A program made the position numbers and the translations under genes. 64,000 bases of DNA. It comes from Centroberyx gerrardi. Lineage: Eukaryota; Chordata; Actinopteri; Beryciformes; Berycidae. Positions 27,319 through 38,900 of the stretch are shown here, piece after piece (positions within the stretch are counted from its first letter, which is position 1; each line of letters opens with the position of its first letter). The notes below the pieces were generated by a model. The model ran no database searches. It had not been told where the DNA came from and was given only the letters and a program-made list of their open reading frames with translations. The stretch is taken from positions 8,763,653-8,827,652 of the forward strand of contig NC_136020.1 of NCBI RefSeq assembly GCF_048128805.1, in the 5' to 3' direction.

Positions 27319-29849
27319 CTACTTTTTCTGCTTGCCAGGGGCTCTGGATAAGGCCTCTAGTGAATGTGTGGTCTCCTTCAGTGCCTTCTGAAGGGCAGAA
27401 ATTGCTTTCTCATGGCCTTCCATCTTGGCTGCTTTGCCTTCCAAACCAGCTACCATGCTTCTTAAGCTTTCCAGCTGCTCTGGCGTCTCGCTGCCCCCCT
27501 TGCTGCTGTCCTCCAGAGCAGCAAGCCTCTTCTCCAGGTCGTCTACCTGCTGATCCAGACTGGAGTCTTTGTTCTTGTTCTGGGCCAGAGACTGGAACTC
27601 CTCCAAGCTACTCTTCAGTGTCTGCAGCTCCTGCTCCAAGCCAGTCTTGGCCTTCTCCGCAGCCTGGCCCTGGGCAGCTAGTGTGCTCTCATGAGAGTCG
27701 TACTTGGCGAGTATTGATTCCACTTTGGAGTTGATCTCTGATACCGATGCTACCAATGACTCTCCACTGTCCTCTGATGCTTTTACTCTGGCCTCCAGGT
27801 CATCTGACCTTTTCTGGGCCTGAGCAGCTGCTGCGTTCACTTCCTCCTCCACACTGTGAACGGCCTCAGTGGCCTGTTGGACCCCGGCCTCCAGTGTCAG
27901 GGCTTTGTCCTTCACTGCCTCAACACTAACCTCTGCTGCTGACACTGATTTCCTCAGGTTCCCAACTGTTTCTTGCACCACTGTCCTCACTGCCTCAACT
28001 TCTTGAGAGAGTGAAGCCACTTCCTGGTTGCGGGTCTGGAGCTCTGCCCTCACTGCACCTATCTGCTCCCTGAGTGAATCAGCTGAGGCCTCAGCAGCCT
28101 GCTTGGCTGTGCTGATTTCAGCCACGGTTTCAACAATGGCAGCGAGTTCCTGTTTGATCAGCGCTGGGTCATCCATGTCACCCAGGCGGGCCTTGAGATC
28201 AGCTAGCTGGCCCTGCGCCTCCCCCTGAGCTTCGGTGAACTCCGCCACGCTGGCCGCGATAGACTGACTGAGCTCGGCCAGGCGCTCCTCTACCGTCTTC
28301 TCCAGGGAGGAGAAGTCCCTCTCGCGAGCCTCCTTCACCTCGCTGATGCCCTCTGAAAGGTCCCTGAGTAGGTCGTTCTGGAGCTTCTGGAGGGCCTCCT
28401 CCACCCTCCGCGTCTCCACCTCACCCCTCTTCACCCGGCCGGTGGCTCCCTCCAGCTCCACCCGCGTGACACCCAGCGATGACTCCAGCCCATCCACAAC
28501 ACTCCTCAGAGACTCCACCTGTACAACCAGAGAGGAAAACCCATCAGTCTACATCTCTCAAGATCCTCTTTTCATCCACAGCAATAAGACCTTAAAGAAT
28601 GCGTAAACACCCTGTTTTCAGCCGGTCGGGGGGGGGGGGGGGGGGATCATAATTACACTACAATGCATTTTCCACAGTACGTTTCTGAAGTGTGCTCATA
28701 GCCAATTAACTGTTTCAAATGTTGAAGGCATTTGAATTTGAAGTAGAGTGTCATCACATAACCATTGATAATATTGGTAAATGTTTGTGGCTGAAGAGCC
28801 ACAAATACATACTGGATAAGAACATCATTACAGGAGAGGAAAGCAGAATGAATGATGATGATGAATGAATGCAGAACAAAGAACAAGGAACAAAGAACAA
28901 GGTAAAGGCTTCATTTATAAAAGCCCACTATTGACCTATTTTGCAAGTAATAATTGCAGTAAACAAGGAGAATGACTTACAAGACATCATTATAAATGAA
29001 TAGTCCTCATTTCTGCAAAAGAGTTTGCTGATCAAACACAACTATATCTTTGTTGTGCCAACTCATCAGGTTTTTAAAGGTGGGGGAGGAGAGGAGACCC
29101 TTTTTACTGCCAGACTGCAACACTTTTAGGTGACTAACAATGTCGGCCCAGCCTTATCTGCCCTGTCCAGCTTTACATTGGGGTCCACGGATGGCTGATT
29201 TAACTGATTTAGTCATAGCCTACTTACCGCCCCCCCCACCCACCCATCCATCCATTACTACCACACACACACACACACACTCTCTCTCTCTCTCTCTCTC
29301 TCTCTACCCCCCACAGTAAGTACACACAACCACAACTATGGACAGTTATGTAATTGTATAGAAAGTCACATCTGACAACAACAAGCGTATCAAATGGAGC
29401 TCTAATGTGTATTTCTTTCCAAAAGATGACATAAAAAAGTTTGGGAACCCCTGCTGTATTGTCTCGTGCCTTTTCCATTACAACTGAATGAAGTAGTTTG
29501 CCCCACTGATTGCTTCCCCATCGTTGCCTACCTGTTGAACGACACTCTCCATTTTGCTCTTCATCTCTGCGTTCTGCCGTGCGCTCTCCTCATTCCTGGC
29601 GCTGATCTGCTGGATTTCCTCCACCGCCTGCTGCAGATAAAAGGCAGCAAACCCTGCAGCGCCTACCAACGCGATGTAAAACACCGCGGACACAAGAAGC
29701 TTGAGGCAGCCTCCTGACCCTGGCCCCTGGGCTCCGGGGCCACTCACCCCGTTACTGCTACTTTTCGGACTTTTCCTCGACGCATCGTCTTGGCTGGGCG
29801 CGGGGCTTTTCTCGCTGGAGCTGTTCTTGTTTCGGTTTTTCGCAGTCAT
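27319..29849 (-). CDS. ckap4: CKAP4 (CLIMP-63/p63), ER sheet-shaping membrane protein
   Basis: Type II ER protein that spaces ER sheets and links them to microtubules; also a surface receptor in mammals. Two exons on the minus strand: 29849-29532 (106 codons) and 28518-27319 (399 codons plus TAG), 505 aa, against about 602 in human. Exon 1 has a Ser/Lys/Pro-rich cytosolic tail, a cysteine at about residue 48 just before the membrane span (the place of the palmitoylated cysteine in mammals), and a span at about 51-71 (LLVSAVFYIALVGAAGFAAF). Exon 2 is one continuous luminal coiled coil. The segment LLRDLSEGISEVKEARERDF, continuing SSLEKTVEERLAELSQSI, closely follows the human protein. The second exon begins with GTG after CAG, a splice acceptor, not a start. 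The gene faces ikbip tail-to-tail and diverges from bltp3b. Confidence 0.93.
28628..28645 (+). repeat. Poly-G run in ckap4 intron
   Basis: Eighteen uninterrupted G on the plus strand (C on the transcribed sense strand), about 110 bases from the exon 2 acceptor. Confidence 0.9.
29262..29305 (+). repeat. Compound (CA)n(CT)n in ckap4 intron
   Basis: A CA run passes directly into a CT run of about 12 units, in a C-rich setting. Confidence 0.95.
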
Positions 29850-31129
29850 CGTCGGTGGGGAGCTCGCTGAGATGTTGCACGGCGCTGGTTTGGACTGTAG
29901 TCGTGGATGGAGAGGGTTTCCAGTCCAGGCCCACTGTACCAGTCAGCGTATCAGTGAGCGCGTCGTGTCTTTCCTGGAGCTCTTTGCGTTGAGGTATGCG
30001 GATGGGGGCCGTCCCATGTTCCACCACCGGCTCTACATGGGTCCAGCCTAATGAGAAAACCGACTAAAATGAGTGACTTGTACTGTACACTGTCCCGGGC
30101 GCTGCGGTGGTGATGCAATGAAGTTGCCCCAAAGTTGCATAAGCAACCAGAGCATCCATGAGCATCTTTGTTATAGACTCTGGACACGTTTTAATGAAGT
30201 AGAAGTAGAAGTTGTGATTTATGTCTAGGCAGATATAGCTCCTTCTCAGAAGTCTACTGCAGTGGTTCTGGAGATCTCCATCAAAATGAGGAGTACTTCA
30301 ATTTCACCTGTTCTTTCATTCACTTGAAGTTATGAGAGAATGTATAAGAATGACAATCCACTTTCTCCACCTAGAGACAGACAACAAACATCTCCTCACA
30401 TGGGACAAACCTTTTTATCAAATGGGGGTCTGTGGTCTAAAGTGCATCAATCTGGGTGTCCTTTACATTATGAACGTGTGGGAACTGGTCTATTATAGGC
30501 CTGCTGTTACTAAGATACTGTAGCCTTGCCTTGCCCTCATACCATGCAATGAGAGGTACACGATTTCAAGTTCCATTCACTTTCACTTTAAACCTATTGT
30601 TCGTTATTCGTGTTTAAACAGGAATATTATTCACCCCACCATGCAGTGACTGATGCAAACTTTCTGCAAACATCATTCATAGTGAGGCATCAGAGCAGGG
30701 AAAGGAGGGGCTGCTTCTTCCCTCTGGGTTGCTCCTCCCTTCATACGTGGCAGCAGTGGTCTTGGTATTTAGTCTTATTACATCTTTCCACAGAGCTAGT
30801 AAGAGTAACATCCTCTCTCCCTGCAGGCTATGGACACGATAGGCTACTGTCGGAAACTTCAGCTAAAGTCACGGCTTTTCTGTCGCCTGGCCAAGAACAA
30901 GTCAAAATCAGCAGTTTTTTCCTCCCATTAGAATAAAATGTCACTTTAATCCGCTGTATTGCAGCCCTAAAATGTCTTGGGGAAGTGAGTGTACACAATG
31001 TTCTGTTCACTGTGTGTTCCTCTGCTTGGCTGTTTTGCCCTATTTTGACCTATTTGTATTTTTTCCTTAACTGACATGTCAAGGCTACAATGAAACAATC
31101 ACTATAGAATATTCCAAAAATATTCATAT

Positions 31130-31200
31130 AATAATATATATCTTTTAGTGTGGTGCTCAATAGTTGTCTATAGTGACCTTATCATACTTTATGTTTTTTT
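31130..31200 (+). repeat. AT-rich dispersed repeat, copy 2
   Basis: Contains TCTATAGTGACCTTATCATA then CTTTATG, preceded by GTGTGGTGCTCAATAGT, parallel to the copies at 13080 and 31690. Confidence 0.45.
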
Positions 31201-31689
31201 TAGTTTTTTTTTATCCCCTGTAGCATTGCTGTAATATTCCTGCCATGTAGCTATTCCTCTAGAGATTTATTTGATACTATGCCTGTGCAGTTTCCTTCTA
31301 ACATGTATTATACTTTACTACACTTCTTATTCTCAGTGGATTTTAATTTGGTTTCAGTATGCTTGAGCCAAACACTCCGCCTTTAGAAACTCTTGCCCTA
31401 CTATCCAGAAAACGAAAATGTCCCTGCGTGCAAAAATTCTCACTTACGTTGCATTCTAAAAATAAAACTACAAAAATCAGGACAGTTTTCCTCAAGAGGA
31501 GAGTGGAGAGGATCAGTGCAACTTTACATCCTCGGTTTAAACACTAGATGTCACTAAAAGAGCATTTATGTTAACCACAAACACTGAAAACAGGTAATCA
31601 AATTGCAAATTGAAAATGCAATGGAGAAAAAATTATATAAAAATGTAAAAAAAAACAAAAAAAAAACCCCCACCTCGAATGAAAAATCA

Positions 31690-31820
31690 CCATAGTGTTC
31701 TTATTATATTCCTATAATATAGGCCTACCTATAATATATATATGTTCCTATATATATGTTCCTGTGGCACTCAGTAGTAAGTTTATAGTGACTTTACCGT
31801 ACATTATCCTATAGTTTTGC
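31690..31820 (+). repeat. AT-rich dispersed repeat, copy 3
   Basis: Contains TTTATAGTGACTTTACCGTA then CATTATCC, preceded by GTGGCACTCAGTAGTAAG and by repeated TTCCTATAATATA words. Same family as the copies at 13080 and 31130. Confidence 0.45.
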
Positions 31821-33285
31821 GTTGATATTTGTATTCTTTGAATATCGATTAGTATCCTTATAAAATTTGTTGTAGGATAATTGTAGATTTAGCAGTGTGT
31901 AATTGGGAAGCTTAGGCTGTTAATGAAAAGCTGCTCATTTTCCATGAAGTGGATGAAACTGGATGGATAGTTCCGTCATTGGTCGACCCACCCGCAGGCA
32001 CACTGGTGTTGCCTTCAGGTGCTGTAAGAAAAATCGGAGATACGAAATAGATTCACATGAACCACCCAACGAAACTGTAGGCCAAAGTATGACTGGGAAA
32101 GTGGGGATTTTTTTTAAAAGTGAAAGCCTCAAGTACAAAAGGTATTCAAATACTTCAGTACAAAATCTTTACAAAATCAGAAATGCCATAACAAAGACAG
32201 ATGATCAAAATAAAATGGAAATAAAATTATCCTACAAAAAGAAAAAAACTTTGAAACAAATGAACGAACAAACAAAGACACAAACATAATAAATAAATAA
32301 GTAAATAAACAAATATGAAGTAAAAAGCTTATTGTAATGGTTACTGTAGGCAGACCTATTTTATTCCTATGTAATGCTCAGGAAATACATGGTGCCAGTG
32401 TCTGTTTGATGGTCATGTCTGGCACATGTATGTGAAGGAGTCCAATTCCAATTTTAAACAAGAATAATTTGGGTGTAGTATGTAAAAAAAAATAGTTATG
32501 TGTATAAAACTTGCTCATAGGTGTCATCAAATTAACCATGAATTAGAGCAATTTGACTTTATAATAAGTAAAAAAACCCAAACATATTTAAAGTTCAAAG
32601 TAAAATTGTTACCTGTAGCAGGCCTACATAAATGTGTTTTAAAGTCATTCTAAGACTGTAATGTAGTGGCAACTAAAAACACATTAGGGGGGATTCTTCA
32701 CTGGAGGCACAAATGGTACTATCAATTTATTAAAATCTATAAATAAGTACACTATTTGGGAAATAAGTACATATTTACTTGGTTATTTCATATGATACCC
32801 AAGCTGGCGTGATGTCACGTTTAGGGGGCGGAGCGCAGAGCATGGAAGCTGTGTCATCAACTGCTGGTAAAAGTGATGTGTTTTATTTTATTTACGAGCA
32901 GACCTTGAATGCAGCATATGGCCCCGCCCAGACGCCGTGACAACAGAGCCTCGTCCTCCGCCGCGCTTTCCAGGTGTTAGTATGTTATTGCAGTGAATCT
33001 GGACGGTTTTACAGCTACCAGTATATCTGCATGTAATGTCCTGTATGCTTTATCTCCAAGGCTAGCTGTCTGTCGGAGGTCTGGAATGCTGTCTTTTTCC
33101 CACTCCTTACTCTCCGAGGGAAGGAAGCGAGAACCCAGACAGTTGTAAACCATTAAAATGAAGACTGACACAGGGATGAGAATTTGAACTGTGTGTTTAT
33201 AACTCGAGTGGGAAAAGCTAGCAAGCAGGCTAGCTAGCTAGCCAGACAGCCAGACACCCGGCTTGGATATCAGATTTGTGCGGCC

Positions 33286-35928
33286 ATGGCTGGGCTCATC
33301 AAGAAGCAGATCCTGAAGCATCTCTCCAGGTCAGTCCTGATCGGTGGCTAACGTTACCTGATGGGGAGAGGAAAAAAAGACGACGGAGGGATTCAACTGT
33401 CAGGCAGACGTTAGCTAGCTACTATCAAAACCTAGTTCACCTGCCAGACGAAAAGCTAATGTAACGTTAGCTGGGCAGGAATGAAAACGTTTGCTCTCGC
33501 GGCTAAGTAAGTTAGCCTGGCAGCCCTCCTGGCTGTCAGACAGTCAGCTGTGTTTTATGCTGTTGACTCGCCTTGGAAACCTCACTGACCTGACGTGGCT
33601 AGTCAGCTAACTTGCTAACTTCAGCGCTAGCAAGGGAAGGGCTAATCCCTCGGTTCTTGGTGTTAGCTGGTTGAACCAGTCGAGTGATTGAAACAGATTG
33701 CTTTAAAACAACAATCTCAGTCCTCCTGTAAAGGCACATTATCCTAATTGTCCAGGTAATTGCTGGCCGTGACACCAAACAAACCCTGTGTGCTTCTCCG
33801 AGTGGGAGATAACTAAAGGTTACCTTAGTAATAATGTGATCGTAGGTCACAGTGCAGGGTCAGCATTGACTTGCTTAAGGACAATTTAGCAGGGTGCAAG
33901 TTTGCTTGCGCAGGGCTTAAACCCGGTTTATCCGCTGTCTTCACCACTAGGCCACCCTGCTCCCCCCAACGTTTTTTAATTCACCTGTCCCTTTTTGAGA
34001 TGACACCTAGTCCACCTGCACCCCAACACCCTTGGCAACCAACACAAGCTCCTCTAAAAAGGGAAATCTGCTGGTCTACCACATTAATCAACCACATTTG
34101 ACAGCATGTTAGCCTTCCTTCTGTCACATCAAAGCATGTCTTATGTTGTTGGTGGCATAGATATAAAAACGTAGTAGGTACTTGTTAAGTTGCCTACAGA
34201 TATACTGTATGTACCTAATGAACTGCAATAGGTTGTTGAGTCGTGCTCCATTTATTTCTCTAACATCCTGTTGTCATGGACAGCTTTCAGCTCTACCCAC
34301 TTTACTTGTATTATTTATTATTTCCCAGTATGCCTTGGGGGACTTTCAATGGAGTACTTCCTTGTTCTATTCTAGGGGGAGAACTTGAAACGCTTCTGTT
34401 TTCATCTTATATATTAAGTTGCTAATGACCCAGAACTGATATTATTCACATCTTGAACCATTTGTTCTAGAAATAGAAGATTTTGAATGGCGATGGTATT
34501 GAATGGCTGATACTAACGTACTATCTCAAAGGTGGATAAACGTCTCTCATTACAGGCAGGATAAGAACGGAAAACCACAATGTTATATTGCATGTCACAG
34601 GTCTACTAGGGTTTGGAAAGTTCATCAGTATGCAGTAGGACTGGTTTGTGTTTTTCAGAAAGGAAAAGCACAAAACTTCAGATTCTGTGAACGGTTGATT
34701 AGAAATGTCCTTTGTGATGAGAAGTCCTTGACTGAGTAATGATTCATCTGCAACTCAACGGTAAATGCCTTAATAGTGGTTAAGATTGCTTTGTGCTTCA
34801 TGCTCTCAGGCAATGCCACAGCCAAGTTTTACATTGCCTACAACACACAGCCTATGGGTGTCATGTCCTTCATTGTCCTACGACACAGGCTGAATTGTGT
34901 TTGTGCGTGCGTCTCCTGCTGTGTGTGTGTGTAAGCGCCGCACTAGTGTTTCTGCATGTGAGTGTGCATGCCCTCAGCAGCATTAGTGTCAACAAAGGCA
35001 GGAAATGACCAGGAGAGTAGTGATGTCATCTGTCTGTAGGCCCGTCATCTGATCTCCTTTGTCCTGGCCTGATTGGTCCGGCATCGGCAGCAGAGGCTGA
35101 CCTGTTTGACAGCCGGCCAATCCTGCTCTATTCAGTGTAGTGATGTCACGGTAACATCAGTGCTGGTGTCAGCATGCCAAAGCAGCATCACAGAATATAT
35201 TCCACTTTATAGATACAGATGCAGTAGACAATGAATTCTTTGTTTGGTTGAGAATAGGCTAGCTGTCTGCTCAGCTGCAGCCTCATGCTGCCACATAGAT
35301 GCATCAGTCAGGGATGCTATCTATTGCTAGCTAGATCATTCACACACTATAGCTGCTCTTACATAGCCACAGGTTATGTTGCGTGTGTCAACATGTCAGC
35401 TCAGCTTCTGAGAAACCCACGCTGAGCTGTGGCAGAGGACACACATCCAGCTACTACTGTGACGAGGAAGACTCTGTCACTGAGTGAGGCAGCACGACAC
35501 GAGGCATTTTATTTTTACACTTCATTGACTCAGCAGTCAGCGATGTCTGTTCCTCCTCTGGCCAAGACAAGTGCATCGAGGCATGCATGACATATGAAAG
35601 TAGTTGAGAAGGCCTTTTTTTTTACTGTGTATTGTTTGAGGAGGCCTTTTTCTGTCTGTGTGCATATCATCATGTATCCTCTGAATGTGTGTGTGACCTG
35701 TGTGTAAAGGTGGGTCTGTGAATGTTAATTGACGTTGATGAGTTGGTGGGTGGGTTTTTTGTGTTTGCCTAATGTGAGAGTGTGTCGATGAGGTGTTTGA
35801 CAGACGGCTGGACTCAGGTAGCCCCTCGGGTGAGTTGATGAACGAGGTGTGTGTTTCTCTGCATTACCAACGGGTTCGGATATCGACAGAACCCTGGCCC
35901 AGGGCCAGACAGAGCAAGGTCCTGTTAC

Positions 35929-35977
<49 letters not shown>

Positions 35978-38900
35978 TAGACAGATAGATAAACAGAGAA
36001 AGAGGCAGATAGATAGATATACTTACTCACTAACACTCTCTCTACTTTGTTCCCCCAAAAGAGAGGTTCTCTTTTCTCTTGCCCGCCTCTACAGGGAGGT
36101 CAGAGGTCATGGTCAGACACAGAACAGCAGCTGTGGAGCTGATAGGGATTCAGTGTCTTGCTCAAGGACACTTCAGCAGGGTGGATACTTGCCGACAGGG
36201 GACTTGAACCTGAGCCTTCCAGCTGAAGGATGAAGGACGATCTCCCTAATCGCTACACTACCTGCTGCCCTAAAAGAGGAGTTGGATACACAGGAAACTT
36301 AGACAGAGTGGTTAATAGATTCCAAAAGGCTCTGTCCACCTTATTTATTTTATCAGCAGAATATGATTTATTTATTTATTTTTTTAGAATGGAAAGGATC
36401 CTTCAGATGATGGTTGGTTACCTGCCAAAGTGACTGGAAGAGTACAGAAAAACCTAGCAGCCGCAGCAAAAATGTACAAGCATTTGGCTGGTGGCTGGCA
36501 TTAATTTCACACACAATAGATGGAAACAGCCCATTATGCATTTCCTCTACAGCTAGCTACCTCATGTCTGGACACACCAGTACTCTTTCCAAGCCATCAA
36601 AAGTGACGTTGCAAGAGTTTATTTGAGCTTTGAAATGACCTTTGCCTTTCCTTTCCATAACATTGGCATGATTAGATTAGACTGAGTGTGAATGATTCCG
36701 CATTGAATGGGGATGTAATGTCAAGACAGAAGCAGTCCCACGGACCGGTAGCCTTGTAGGCCGCCTAATTCACCTCCTGAGGCCCAGGGAAATATTGAGA
36801 TTGTGAGCAGCGCAGGCAGATCTGCTTGATGTGAAGTGTTTAGCCAAGCTGTTGATAGGCAAACTTACAGAAAATGGCCCCTAAGACTTGAAAGATTATC
36901 GCTATCTTCTCATGGAATGAGTTGGAGGCCTGGGAGATTAGGCTTATAGCCAGGGTGGTATGTGAGGTCCAGTTTGGGGTTAAGTCAGGACATTATTGGG
37001 GAGTTGACACAACGGCTCCAACAGGCCTGGCCCAGTTCACCCCTCCTCTGTTTCTTACTCCTGCAGCTGTTGGTGTATGTGTAGCATTTTAGTCCGATAC
37101 TCACATTCTTGTCCTGTCATTGGTGCTTTGAGCATTTCATATGATTTAATACAGATGATGCATCGATTGTACAAAATCTTAGGACCACCTGCCTTCTCCA
37201 AGTGAAGCCAAGTGAAAGCTATGATCCCACAAGGATTTCACCCATTAAATCTTCTTCACTCAGCAGTGGAAGAGACGGGTTGGGTTAAAGAAGGATTTCT
37301 CAGCCATGAGACCGTGAGATTGGTCAAAAGGAGGTGCATATCAGTATTAGGAATGTGCTAGTCAGTATACACAGTGTATAATAGATCTGTTCTTTATCCA
37401 TCACTGGATGCTTAGTTTTCATTGCAATTCTTTTTGCATGAGAGATGGGCACATTTCTGCTGTGTGTTGTGCCATTACGAGACTCTTTTCTTGGGCCTGA
37501 TTCTCTCCGTTCTGCAGTGACTGTGTGATATTATGCCATAGTGACGAACTCCACTATGCTCAGTATTATCGCTCAGTGCTGGTGGGGAGGCTATTACAGC
37601 ATGAGTCATGACTCGAGTGTCTAGCTGTGGGCGTCCCACTGCTGTGTAGTTGAGAAATACTTGTGTGTGAGTGTATGTGTACTGAATATCTACTGTGTAG
37701 CCTAGGCTATGTGTTTGCAGTTACTGACGTGTTTGTTTGTGTGTGTGTGTGTGTGAGGGTGAGAGAGAAAGACATTTGGCCAGGCCCTCCAGGCCCTGGC
37801 ATCCTCTGCTGTTGTGTAACTGGGGTCTTGAATTGTTCTCTCCTTCACTCTAACCTTTTCTCCGTCTCCACAGGGTCATAAATATTACAGGACTCTGGGG
37901 CCCTCGGTGCCAGTGCAAACTCACTTCACTTTGACAGGTTGCCTGTGTGTTGTTGCGTGATTGTCTGTGTGTGTGTGTGTGTGGGTGTTTGAGCTTGTGT
38001 ATGCTCGTGCGTGCGCCCCGTACATGCGTGTTTCTTTGCACTTGTGCTTGTGTGTAGGTGTGAAAGTCATTGAAGTAATCCCTCTTGACAATAAAAGTGT
38101 GTTTAAAGGGGATGACGCGACTTTTCTGTACACACCGGTGTTAGAGAAAGCTAGGCCTCACACACGTCTAGAAAATGGGGATGCTCTGATTGAGAATTTG
38201 TTCAACTATTACCGATCACAGGTCTAGGATAGGATAGATATTTGATACATCACGACACAGTGCCAGTAATTTGTACTCTACTCAGTCATCAGTCTTGCTT
38301 TTGAACCTTGAACCACCTTGAACCTATCACTTTATGACACCCTAATATTAATAACATAATACTTAACTGTACAAATTCATCCACTGCACCATTTCTTCTA
38401 CATATCTCATCTATTAGTGGAATTATACCTATATGATGTTTAGCCTAGTATTTGTATTGAACAAATTCTCTGGTAAGTGTGAATATTCTTGGCAATTTAA
38501 GTACTGCTGATTTTAAGGTTAAAAAAACCAAAACGATATGATGTGGACTAGGGCTGCACGATATATCGTTTTAGCATCGTCATCGCGATGTGCGCATGCG
38601 CAGTAGTCACATCGCAGGACGTGCGATGTCAAGTAAGGCAAATTAACTCAAACACGTCATGCTACAACTTTTTTGCTGCTTGATACAAAAGGAAAACTCG
38701 CACGGTTCTCATTTTCCATGACTAATCTACAAGAGAAGTCTGTCTGATATAACATCATTTACTCCGATTTAAGAGTTTGTTATTAGAGTAGCATATGTTA
38801 CCTTTCCAGCTTTCGCGGCTCCGAACCGTAGTTGGGAAGCCTCTGGTGTTGTGCTAGCCTACTTTAGCTTAGCCTGGCTCGTAGCTGGTAACAAGCTTTT

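Larger units (their letters stand above)
29850..33285. other. Divergent upstream region of ckap4 and bltp3b
   Basis: The 3.4 kb between divergent starts. The first 250 bases are GC-rich and probably contain the ckap4 promoter and 5' UTR. The middle is AT-rich and carries two copies of an AT-rich dispersed repeat. From about 32800 GC and CpG rise again before the bltp3b ATG. A GCTA-rich run lies at about 33219-33245 in the presumed 5' UTR. No TATA box is evident for either gene. Confidence 0.5.

Noticed and set aside
36145-36270. A functional tRNA gene
   Set aside because: A and B boxes are present but the acceptor and anticodon stems do not form a normal cloverleaf, and related copies are decayed; a SINE fits better.
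38058-38227. Short open frame with protein-like composition in bltp3b intron 1
   Set aside because: No homology recognised, no acceptor/donor in a phase that fits bltp3b, and it ends in a stop. Chance frame.
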